NCBI RefSeq assembly: GCF_016598615.1
Contig: NZ_CP066831.1
Location: 8,680,001 to 8,744,000, forward strand
Reading direction: 5' to 3'
Source of the DNA: Streptomyces liliifuscus
Lineage (GTDB): Bacteria; Actinomycetota; Actinomycetes; Streptomycetales; Streptomycetaceae
DNA length: 64,000 nt
Within the stretch, counting starts at the first letter, position 1. The number at the start of each line of letters is the position of its first letter. Shown here piece after piece: positions 16,696 through 23,614 of the stretch. The notes below the pieces were generated by a model that made no database searches, had not been told where the DNA came from, and saw only the letters and a program-made list of their open reading frames with translations. Both the position numbers and the translations under genes were made by a program.

Positions 16696-17430
16696 TCATG
16701 CCAGGAAGCCGCGCAGGAGCGCAGCCGTGCCCGCGCAGTGTTCGCGCATCATCTCGCGGGCCCCGTCCGCGTCCCCGTCGAGCACCGCCTCGACCAGCGC
16801 CTCGTGCTGGCGCTGCGAGTGCTCCAGGTTCCGGACCAGGAGGGGGATGCAGTCGAGCAGGTCGTTCACGGTGGCGCGTACCGCCGCGTACTGGGCGGTG
16901 AGGGTCGGGGAACCGCACAGCTCGGCGAGGGTGAGGTGCAGGAGGGTGTCCAGGCGGCGGTAGTCCGACAGGGGGGCGTCCTGGGTGCGGGCCAGAGCCT
17001 CGCGCAGGCGGGTCGACCGGTCGGGGGACAGACCGTGCGCGGCGCAGAGACCCGCCGCGCCCACCTCCAGGACCTCGCGGAAGCGCAGCACGTCCTCTAT
17101 GTCGACCTCGTCGATCCGGCGGCGCAGCTCGGCCTCGCCGGGGGCGTCGGTTCGGGGGAGGACGAACGTGCCGCCGTATCGGCCGCGCCTCGACTCGACC
17201 AGGCCCTGGTCCTGGAGGACCTTCAGGACCTCGCGCAGCGTCACCCGGCTGATCCCGAGGCGGTCCGCCAACTCCCGTTCGGCGGGCAGCCGTTCGCCCC
17301 CGGGCACCAGGCCGAGCCGGACGACCTGGAGGATCTGCTCCAGGGCCTCCTCGAAGCCGTTGCCCGCGCGCACCGGGCGCAGCACCGGCGTCAACCGGTC
17401 GTTCAGTTCATGTGGATCCGGCTGCGACAT
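16696..17430 (-). CDS. GntR-family (FadR subfamily, FCD domain) regulator
   Basis: A 244-residue repressor. The winged helix occupies about residues 20-90 (ERLPAERELADRLGISRVTLREVLKVLQDQGLVE and GGTFVLP), and the all-helical FCD domain follows with the usual Asp/His metal ligands (FREVLEVGAAGLCA, DTLLHLTLAELCGSPT, HEALVEAVLDGDADGA). The gene diverges from the glutamine-synthetase-like gene, and direct repeats in the 77-bp gap are good candidates for its operator. It probably controls both the ligase operon and the amidohydrolase. Confidence 0.93.
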   Translation of the reverse strand: MSQPDPHELNDRLTPVLRPVRAGNGFEEALEQILQVVRLGLVPGGERLPAERELADRLGISRVTLREVLKVLQDQGLVESRRGRYGGTFVLPRTDAPGEAELRRRIDEVDIEDVLRFREVLEVGAAGLCAAHGLSPDRSTRLREALARTQDAPLSDYRRLDTLLHLTLAELCGSPTLTAQYAAVRATVNDLLDCIPLLVRNLEHSQRQHEALVEAVLDGDADGAREMMREHCAGTAALLRGFLA

Positions 17431-17454
17431 CCGGCCGTGCCCCCTTCCCAAGCA

Positions 17455-17486
17455 ATGGTTCTCGGCAATACCTTATGGCTCTCGGC
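17455..17486. promoter_or_regulatory. Direct repeats in the gntR/glutamine-synthetase-like promoter
   Basis: ATGGTTCTCGGC (17455-17466) and ATGGCTCTCGGC (17475-17486), 20 bp apart start to start, about two helical turns. Between them is ATACCTTA; a similar ATACCTTT lies at 16640 upstream of the amidohydrolase. They are candidate sites for the GntR regulator. Confidence 0.45.
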
Positions 17487-17507
17487 TGACCGAAGGAGGC
17501 ATTTCCC

Positions 17508-18872
17508 GTGGCAGACCGCACACCACCCCTCAGTGTCGAGGAGCTGCACGCCCTCGTCGCGAGCGGCGAGATCGACACGGTCGTCCTGGCCTTCCCGGAC
17601 ATGCAGGGGCGGCTCCAGGGCAAGCGGTTCGCCGCGCGCTTCTTCCTCGACGAGGTCCTGCACCACGGTACGGAGGGCTGCAACTACCTTCTGGCCGTCG
17701 ACACCGACATGAACACCGTCGACGGATACGAGATGTCGTCCTGGGAGCGCGGTTACGGCGACTTCGCCATGCATCCGGATGTGAGCACGCTGCGCCGTGT
17801 TCCCTGGAACGCGGGTACGGCGATGCTCGTCGCCGACCTCGCCTGGGACAACGGCTCGCCCGTCGTGGCCGCGCCCCGCCAGATCCTCCGGCGCCAGCTG
17901 GAGCGGCTCGCCGAGCACGGGTTCACCGCGCAGGTGGGGACCGAGCTGGAGTTCATCGTCTTCAAGGACACGTACGAGCAGGCCTGGGACGCGAACTACC
18001 GGGGCCTCACGCCTGCCAATCAGTACAACATCGACTATTCGGTGCTCGGGACCGGGCGGATCGAGCCCCTGCTGCGGCGTATCCGCAATGAGATGGGCGC
18101 CGCCGGGCTGATCGTCGAGTCCGCCAAGGGCGAGTGCAATCCCGGGCAGCACGAGATCGCCTTCAAGTACGACGAGGCCCTGGTCACCTGCGACCAGCAC
18201 GCCATCTACAAGACCGGGGCCAAGGAGATCGCCTCCCAGGAGGGCGTCTCGCTCACCTTCATGGCCAAGTACAACGAGCGCGAGGGCAACTCCTGTCACA
18301 TCCACCTCTCGCTCGCCGACGCCGACGGCACCAATGTCATGGCGGGCGACGGGGCGGGCGGGATGTCGCAGGTCATGCGGTACTTCCTCGCGGGCCAACT
18401 CGCCGCGCTCCGGGACTTCTCGCTGCTCTACGCGCCCAACATCAACTCGTACAAGCGGTTCCAGCCCGGGTCGTTCGCGCCGACGGCCGTGGCCTGGGGG
18501 TACGACAACCGGACCTGCGCGCTGCGGGTCGTCGGGCACGGGCGCTCGATGCGGTTCGAGAACCGGCTTCCGGGTGGGGACGTCAATCCGCACCTCGCCG
18601 TCGCGGGGCTCGTCGCGGCCGGACTGTACGGCATCGAGCAGAAGCTGGAGCTGCCGGAGGCGTGTACCGGGAACGCGTACACCTCGGGGTACGAGCACGT
18701 GCCGACCACGCTGCACGAGGCCGCCGAGATCTGGGAGAAGAGCGCCATCGCCAAGGCCGCCTTCGGTGACGAGGTGGTCGCGCACTACCGCAACATGGCG
18801 CGCGTCGAACTGGACGCCTTCGACGCCGCGGTGACCGACTGGGAGCTCCGCCGCTCCTTCGAACGCATGTGA
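17508..18872 (+). CDS. Glutamine synthetase-like gamma-glutamyl-amine ligase
   Basis: A 454-residue class I GS-fold ligase. Visible motifs: GCNYLLAVDTDMNTVDGYEM in place of the usual ammonia-site Asp region, GTELEFIVFKDTYE (metal ligands), ESAKGECNPGQHEI, NSCHIHLSL, NINSYKRFQPGSFAP and ENRLPGGDVNPHLA. The Asp-50/53-type ammonium residues of true GlnA are replaced, as in the polyamine and ethanolamine ligases of Streptomyces (GlnA3 and GlnA4 types). With the adjacent hydrolase, dehydrogenases and GntR gene, it most likely glutamylates an amine such as ethanolamine or a polyamine; gene order near infC recalls S. coelicolor glnA4. GTG start with AAGGAGG at 17493. Confidence 0.9.
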   Translation: MADRTPPLSVEELHALVASGEIDTVVLAFPDMQGRLQGKRFAARFFLDEVLHHGTEGCNYLLAVDTDMNTVDGYEMSSWERGYGDFAMHPDVSTLRRVPWNAGTAMLVADLAWDNGSPVVAAPRQILRRQLERLAEHGFTAQVGTELEFIVFKDTYEQAWDANYRGLTPANQYNIDYSVLGTGRIEPLLRRIRNEMGAAGLIVESAKGECNPGQHEIAFKYDEALVTCDQHAIYKTGAKEIASQEGVSLTFMAKYNEREGNSCHIHLSLADADGTNVMAGDGAGGMSQVMRYFLAGQLAALRDFSLLYAPNINSYKRFQPGSFAPTAVAWGYDNRTCALRVVGHGRSMRFENRLPGGDVNPHLAVAGLVAAGLYGIEQKLELPEACTGNAYTSGYEHVPTTLHEAAEIWEKSAIAKAAFGDEVVAHYRNMARVELDAFDAAVTDWELRRSFERM

Positions 18873-18883
18873 GGGGTTCTTCG

Positions 18884-20329
18884 TTGTCCCAGTCCCAGCC
18901 GCAATCCGAGCCGCAATCCCAGTCGCACCTGCGGGCTCCTGCGTCCGATGAGCACGAGCTCCGGGTGCTCAATCCGGCCACCGAGGAAGTCGTCGCCACC
19001 GTTCCGGGTGCGGGCACGGCCGAGGTGGACGCGGCCGTCGTACGAGGCGCGAAGGCACAGGTCCGGTGGGCCGCCCTCGCGCCCGGTGAACGGGCCCGGC
19101 TGTTGCGCCGGTTCGCCGTCGTCGTCGACGAACATCTGGAGGAACTCGCCCAGCTGGAGGTCCGCGAGGCCGGGCATGTGGTCGGCAACGCCCGCTGGGA
19201 GGCGGGCAACGTGCGCGATCTGCTCGACTACGCGGCCGGGGGCGTGGAGCGGCTCACCGGGCGCCAGATCCCGGTGCCGGGCGGTCTCGACATCACGATC
19301 CTCGAACCGCTGGGCGTCGTCGCCGTCATCGCGCCGTGGAACTTTCCGATGCCCATCGCGGCATGGGGTACGGCTCCGGCGCTCGCGGCGGGCAACGCGG
19401 TCATCCTCAAGCCCGCCGAGACGACCCCGCTGACGGCCCTCCGACTGGCCGAACTCGCCCCGGCGGCCGGGCTGCCGGAGCATCTCTTCCAGGTGCTCCC
19501 GGGGGCGGGCGCGGTCACCGGCAACGCGCTGGTCGAACACCCCGGGGTCGCGAAGATCGTCTTCACGGGGTCAACGACCGTGGGCAAACAGGTGTTGGCC
19601 AAGGGCTCGGCGCTTCTCAAGCGCGTCACCCTCGAACTCGGCGGCAAGAGCCCCAACATCGTCTTCGCCGACGCCGACATCGAGGCCGCCGCGGCCGCCA
19701 CCCCCATGTCCTTCCTCGACAACTCCGGCCAGGACTGCTGCGCCCGCACCCGCATCCTCGTCCAGCGGTCCGCGTACGACCGCTTCCTCGAACTCCTCGC
19801 CCCGGCGATCGAGTCCGTCGTCGTCGGCGACCCGGCCGACGAGAAGACCGCCATGGGCCCGCTGATCTCCAAGTCCCAGCTGGAGCGCGTACGGTCGTAC
19901 GTCACCGAGACCACCGACAGTGCGGTCGGCATCCGGGGCACCGCCCCCGAAGGCCCCGGTTTCTGGTTCCCGCCCACCGTCCTGACCGGAATCGAGGCCC
20001 ACGCGCGCGTGGCCGTCGAAGAGGTCTTCGGACCGGTCGCCGTGGTCCTCCCCTTCGAGGACGAGGCCGACGCGATCCGCCTCGCCAACGCCACCGAGTA
20101 CGGCCTGGCCGGTTCCATCTGGACCCGGGACGTGGGCCGCGCCCTGCGCGTGTCGAGCGCCGTCCGAGCCGGGAACCTGTCCGTCAACTCCCACTCCAGC
20201 GTCCGCTACTGGACCCCGTTCGGCGGCTTCAAACAGTCGGGCATCGGCCGCGAACTCGGCCCGGACGCCCTGGCCGCCTTCACCGAAACCAAGAACGTCT
20301 TCATCAGCACGGAGGGCCCCGCACAGTGA
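18884..20329 (+). CDS. NAD(P)-dependent aldehyde dehydrogenase
   Basis: A 481-residue ALDH. Key parts are GVVAVIAPWNFPMPIAAW, the cofactor loop FTGSTTVGKQV, the general base in LELGGKSPNIV and the nucleophile in NSGQDCCARTR (Cys285 in this numbering). It should oxidise the gamma-glutamylated aldehyde formed from the amine. The first residues are a Ser/Gln/Pro repeat. I chose the TTG at 18884 because GAGGGG at 18871 is well spaced; a GTG at 18869 that overlaps the previous stop is the alternative. It overlaps the next gene by GTGA. Confidence 0.9.
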   Translation: MSQSQPQSEPQSQSHLRAPASDEHELRVLNPATEEVVATVPGAGTAEVDAAVVRGAKAQVRWAALAPGERARLLRRFAVVVDEHLEELAQLEVREAGHVVGNARWEAGNVRDLLDYAAGGVERLTGRQIPVPGGLDITILEPLGVVAVIAPWNFPMPIAAWGTAPALAAGNAVILKPAETTPLTALRLAELAPAAGLPEHLFQVLPGAGAVTGNALVEHPGVAKIVFTGSTTVGKQVLAKGSALLKRVTLELGGKSPNIVFADADIEAAAAATPMSFLDNSGQDCCARTRILVQRSAYDRFLELLAPAIESVVVGDPADEKTAMGPLISKSQLERVRSYVTETTDSAVGIRGTAPEGPGFWFPPTVLTGIEAHARVAVEEVFGPVAVVLPFEDEADAIRLANATEYGLAGSIWTRDVGRALRVSSAVRAGNLSVNSHSSVRYWTPFGGFKQSGIGRELGPDALAAFTETKNVFISTEGPAQ

Positions 20330-21117
20330 GCGCAACGACCGACGACATCATCTGCCGCCGCCTGGTCGGCCGCACCGCCGTCATCACCGGGGCCGGCAGC
20401 GGCATCGGCCTCGCCACCGCACGCCGGCTCGCCTCCGAGGGCGCACACGTCGTCTGCGGCGACGTCGACGAGACCCGCGGCAAGGCCGCTGCCGAGGAGA
20501 TCGGCGGCATCTTCGTGAAGGTCGACGTCACCGACCCCGAGCAGGTCGAGGCGCTCTTCAAGACCGCGTTCGACACGTACGGGTCCGTCGACATCGCCTT
20601 CAACAACGCGGGCATCTCGCCGCCCGACGACGACTCGATCCTGGAGACGGGCCTGGAGGCCTGGAAGCGCGTCCAGGAGGTCAACCTCACGTCGGTGTAC
20701 CTGTGTTGCAAGGCCGCGATCCCCTACATGCGGCAGCAGGGCAGGGGCTCGATCATCAACACCGCCTCGTTCGTGGCCCGGATGGGCGCCGCGACCTCGC
20801 AGATCTCGTACACGGCCTCCAAGGGCGGTGTGCTCGCCATGTCCCGTGAGCTGGGCGTGCAGTTCGCGCGGGAGGGCATCCGCGTGAACGCCCTGTGCCC
20901 CGGGCCGGTCAACACGCCCCTCCTCCAGGAACTGTTCGCCAAGGACCCGGAGCGGGCCGCGCGCCGCCTCGTGCACATCCCGGTCGGGCGGTTCGCGCAG
21001 GCCGAGGAGATCGCCGCGGCGGTCGCGTTCCTCGCCAGCGACGACTCCTCGTTCGTGAACGCCACGGACTTCCTGGTGGACGGCGGAATCTCGGGCGCGT
21101 ACGTCACGCCCTTGTAG
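20326..21117 (+). CDS. Short-chain dehydrogenase/reductase (3-oxoacyl-ACP reductase-like)
   Basis: A 263-residue classical SDR. The Rossmann motif TGAGSGIG, the NNAG motif, the catalytic Ser and YTASK, and CPGPVNTPLL after it are all intact, ending VDGGISGAYVTPL. It is the last gene of the ligase-ALDH-SDR operon, overlapping the ALDH stop by GTGA with GGAGGG upstream. An alcohol or aldehyde intermediate of the glutamyl-amine route is the likely substrate, inferred from position. Confidence 0.92.
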   Translation: MSATTDDIICRRLVGRTAVITGAGSGIGLATARRLASEGAHVVCGDVDETRGKAAAEEIGGIFVKVDVTDPEQVEALFKTAFDTYGSVDIAFNNAGISPPDDDSILETGLEAWKRVQEVNLTSVYLCCKAAIPYMRQQGRGSIINTASFVARMGAATSQISYTASKGGVLAMSRELGVQFAREGIRVNALCPGPVNTPLLQELFAKDPERAARRLVHIPVGRFAQAEEIAAAVAFLASDDSSFVNATDFLVDGGISGAYVTPL

Positions 21118-21131
21118 GCCGCGGGCCGTCC

Positions 21132-21168
21132 GTGGCTGGTCGCGCAGTTCCCCGCGCCCCCGCGGGGC
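21132..21168 (-). repeat. Dispersed 3'-end repeat, copy 3
   Basis: GTGGCTGGTCGCGCAGTTCC followed by CCGCGCCCCCGCGGGGC, the reverse orientation of the repeat seen at 5812, directly after the SDR stop. Confidence 0.8.
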
Positions 21169-21200
21169 ACGGTGGCTCACCGGAGTTCGCCGAAGCCGCC

Positions 21201-21206
21201 TAGAGT
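21201..21206 (+). promoter_or_regulatory. -10 element of a leaderless promoter
   Basis: TAGAGT ends exactly six bases before the ATG at 21213, the spacing that places the transcription start on the A of the start codon. No ribosome-binding site is present, so a leaderless mRNA is likely. Confidence 0.5.
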
Positions 21207-21212
21207 GCCGGG

Positions 21213-22178
21213 ATGAGCATGACGCCCCCGCCCGGGTGGTACCGGGACCCCTCCGCCCCGCACGTGGAGCGCTGGTGGGACGGGACCGCCTGGACCGAAC
21301 ACCGGCGCTCACCTGACGCGTCGACGCCACAACAGCCGTACGCGCAGCCGCAGTTCACGCCTTCGACGCCGACGGTACCGCTCGGGACCGGCGTCTCGGG
21401 CGGCTCCGGCGGCTCCGGCCGTGCGAAGGCGATCGCCCTCACCGCCGCGGCCGTCGTGCTGGTCGCCGCGATCGTCACGGGCGCCGTCGTCCTGAGAGGG
21501 GACGACGGCGACCCGCAGACGCAGACCGCGCCGACGCCCACGTCGTCCGAGCCCACGAGCGCCGCGCCCTCGCCCTCGGAGTCCAGCTCCGAACCGTCCG
21601 CCGACGACCCCTCCGTCGTCGTGGACGAGCTCAACGGCATCACCCTGCCGCTCCTCGACGGCTGGGCCAGACCCCAGAGCGTCACCGAGACCGACATCAT
21701 GATGACCACGTCCGGGACGTACGACTGCCCGGGCGACGACGGCCTCTGCCGCCACGGCACGGTCATCTCGCGCACGGTCACCTCGAACGACGAGAAGTCC
21801 CCCGAGACCCTCGCCAAGGACGACATATCCGAGGCGGCCGACCGCGCCTACGACCGCAACAAGGTCAACCAGCGCCCCTTCCACGGCATCACCTCGCACG
21901 AGGTGGTCGGGCAGGGGTCGGTGGCGGTCGCCGGCCGCACCGGGTACTTCGTGCGCTGGCGCGTCAAGACCGAGGCGGGGCCCGGAGGTTACGTCCAGTC
22001 GATGGCGTTCCCGTCCAGCGTCGGCTCGGAGTCGATGGTCATGGTGCGGTACGCCTTCGACGCGGGCGAGGAAGGGCCGCCCCTCGCCGACATGGACCGG
22101 ATCACCAAGGGGATCCGGCCCGTGGGCGACGAGGGCACGGGCGGCGGAGTGGGCAGCAGCATCGGCCCCACCCAGTAG
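21213..22178 (+). CDS. DUF2510-domain membrane-anchored protein
   Basis: A 321-residue protein. Residues 4-32 are a DUF2510 domain (PPPGWYRDPSAPHVERWWDG, then TAWTEHRR), a short module common at actinobacterial membrane-protein N-termini. A linker leads to one transmembrane helix (KAIALTAAAVVLVAAIVTGAVVL, about 70-92), then a Ser/Pro/Thr-rich stalk and an extracytoplasmic domain of about 190 residues containing one Cys pair (YDCPGDDGLCRHG). The exposed domain resembles uncharacterised actinobacterial proteins; function unknown. Likely translated from a leaderless mRNA. Confidence 0.85.
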   Translation: MSMTPPPGWYRDPSAPHVERWWDGTAWTEHRRSPDASTPQQPYAQPQFTPSTPTVPLGTGVSGGSGGSGRAKAIALTAAAVVLVAAIVTGAVVLRGDDGDPQTQTAPTPTSSEPTSAAPSPSESSSEPSADDPSVVVDELNGITLPLLDGWARPQSVTETDIMMTTSGTYDCPGDDGLCRHGTVISRTVTSNDEKSPETLAKDDISEAADRAYDRNKVNQRPFHGITSHEVVGQGSVAVAGRTGYFVRWRVKTEAGPGGYVQSMAFPSSVGSESMVMVRYAFDAGEEGPPLADMDRITKGIRPVGDEGTGGGVGSSIGPTQ

Positions 22179-22213
22179 CCGGCTCCGGCCCGCACGGCAG
22201 GCCGGAGCCGGCT
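22177..22213. terminator. Bidirectional terminator hairpin
   Basis: A perfect 14-bp stem, AGCCGGCTCCGGCC and its complement, with a 9-nt loop, lies between the convergent stops at 22178 and 22226 and could end both transcripts. Confidence 0.8.
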
Positions 22214-22225
22214 GTCAGCTGTCGG

Positions 22226-23428
22226 CTACAGGAACGTGTGGCCTTCCCCGCGATAGGTCGGGACCGTCGCCGTCACCGCGTCGCCCTCCACGAGCTGCAG
22301 CACGTCGAACCGCTCGCACAGCTCCCCGGCCTTCGCGTGCCGGAACCACACTTTGTCGCCGATCAGCAGATCGTCCGCGGGCGAGCCGAGCAGCGGCGTC
22401 TGCACCTCGCCGGCACCCTCCTGGGCGTCGTACCGCAGCCCCTCGGGCAGGTACGGCACGGGCGACCGGTCGGGACCCGCGGCACCCGACGCCGGGTAGC
22501 CGCCGCCGAGGACGGTCACCACACCCACCCCCGGCCTGCGCACGACGGGCTGTGCGAAGAGCGCGGCCGGACGCCCGCTGAACGACGTGTAGTTGTCGAA
22601 GAGCCGCGGCTGGTACAGCCCCGACCCGGCCGCGATCTCGGTCACCGAGTCCTCGGCCGCGGTGTGCTGGACGCTGCCCGTGCCACCGCCGTTGACGAAC
22701 TCCAGGTCCGGCACGACGGCCCGCACCGTCCGCACGACGTCCGCCCGGCGCTGCGCCAGCTCCTTGCGGGCCGTGGCCTGCATCAGCCGGATCGCACGCG
22801 ACCGCAGCGGCCGCCCCCGCACGGAGTCGCCGACCCCCGCGATGTGCCCCTCGTACGCCATGATCCCGACGAGCCGGAAACCGGGCCGACGAGCGACCGT
22901 ACGGGCCATCTCGGCGACCTGGGCGGGGGAGTGCAGCGGCGAACGGCGGGCGCCGACCCGGACCCGGCCGCCGAGCATCTTCAGCGCGGTGTCCAACTCC
23001 AGGCAGACACGCACCTCTTCGCGTCCGCCCTCCCGGGCGTCGTCGATCAGCTTCAGCTGCGCCGGGTCGTCGACCATGACCGTCACGGCGGCCGCGAGCT
23101 TCGGATCGGCGGCGAGCTCCGCGTACGCCTTGCGGTCCGCGGACGGATACGCGAGCAGTACGTCCTCGAAACCGGAGCGCGCCAGCCACAGCGACTCGGC
23201 GAGCGTGAACGACATGATCCCGGCGAAGCCGTCCCGGGCCAGCACGCGTTCGAGCAGCGCACGGCAGCGTACGGACTTGCTCGCGACGCGTACGGGCTTG
23301 CCCGCCGCCCGCCGTACGAGATCCTCCGCGTTGGCGTCGAAGGCCTCCAGGTCCACGATGGCGACGGGTGCGTCTAGGTGAGCGGTGGCCCGGTCGTAAC
23401 GGGCCCGGTCTGCGGCGCGGGCAGTCAT
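22226..23428 (-). CDS. Amino acid deaminase/aldolase, alanine racemase fold (D-threonine aldolase-like), PLP-dependent
   Basis: A 400-residue fold-type III PLP enzyme. The PLP lysine is in VRVASKSVRCRALL, and FVNGGGTGSVQHT, GSGLYQPRLFDNY and the C-terminal FRHAKAGELCERF with its Cys and the HxxxxGE-like end match the D-threonine aldolase/D-serine dehydratase-like family, which uses a metal in addition to PLP. Reaction on a D-hydroxy amino acid is likely but unproven. ATG at 23428; the frame upstream runs open only through the opposite strand of another gene. Confidence 0.88.
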   Translation of the reverse strand: MTARAADRARYDRATAHLDAPVAIVDLEAFDANAEDLVRRAAGKPVRVASKSVRCRALLERVLARDGFAGIMSFTLAESLWLARSGFEDVLLAYPSADRKAYAELAADPKLAAAVTVMVDDPAQLKLIDDAREGGREEVRVCLELDTALKMLGGRVRVGARRSPLHSPAQVAEMARTVARRPGFRLVGIMAYEGHIAGVGDSVRGRPLRSRAIRLMQATARKELAQRRADVVRTVRAVVPDLEFVNGGGTGSVQHTAAEDSVTEIAAGSGLYQPRLFDNYTSFSGRPAALFAQPVVRRPGVGVVTVLGGGYPASGAAGPDRSPVPYLPEGLRYDAQEGAGEVQTPLLGSPADDLLIGDKVWFRHAKAGELCERFDVLQLVEGDAVTATVPTYRGEGHTFL

Positions 23429-23528
23429 GGGCGAAGCCTGCCAGACCTGATTACCGCAGGGTAGGGGGACGTTCCGGGCAGATGCCCCGGGCCTGCCGAC
23501 TGGTTCCCACTCGCACAGCGTCAACCCG

Positions 23529-23534
23529 TAGAGT
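23529..23534 (+). promoter_or_regulatory. -10 element upstream of the proline-rich/mycosin pair
   Basis: TAGAGT, with a TTCCCA about 19 bp upstream, stands 80 bp before the ATG at 23615. Plausible housekeeping promoter of the two-gene operon. Confidence 0.35.
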
Positions 23535-23614
23535 GACGCGCACGCAAGCAGGGAACGGGTCCGGAGGGGACCCTCCGGCGGGCCGGTCGCCGGGGCCGAG
23601 GAAACGGGGGGTGC

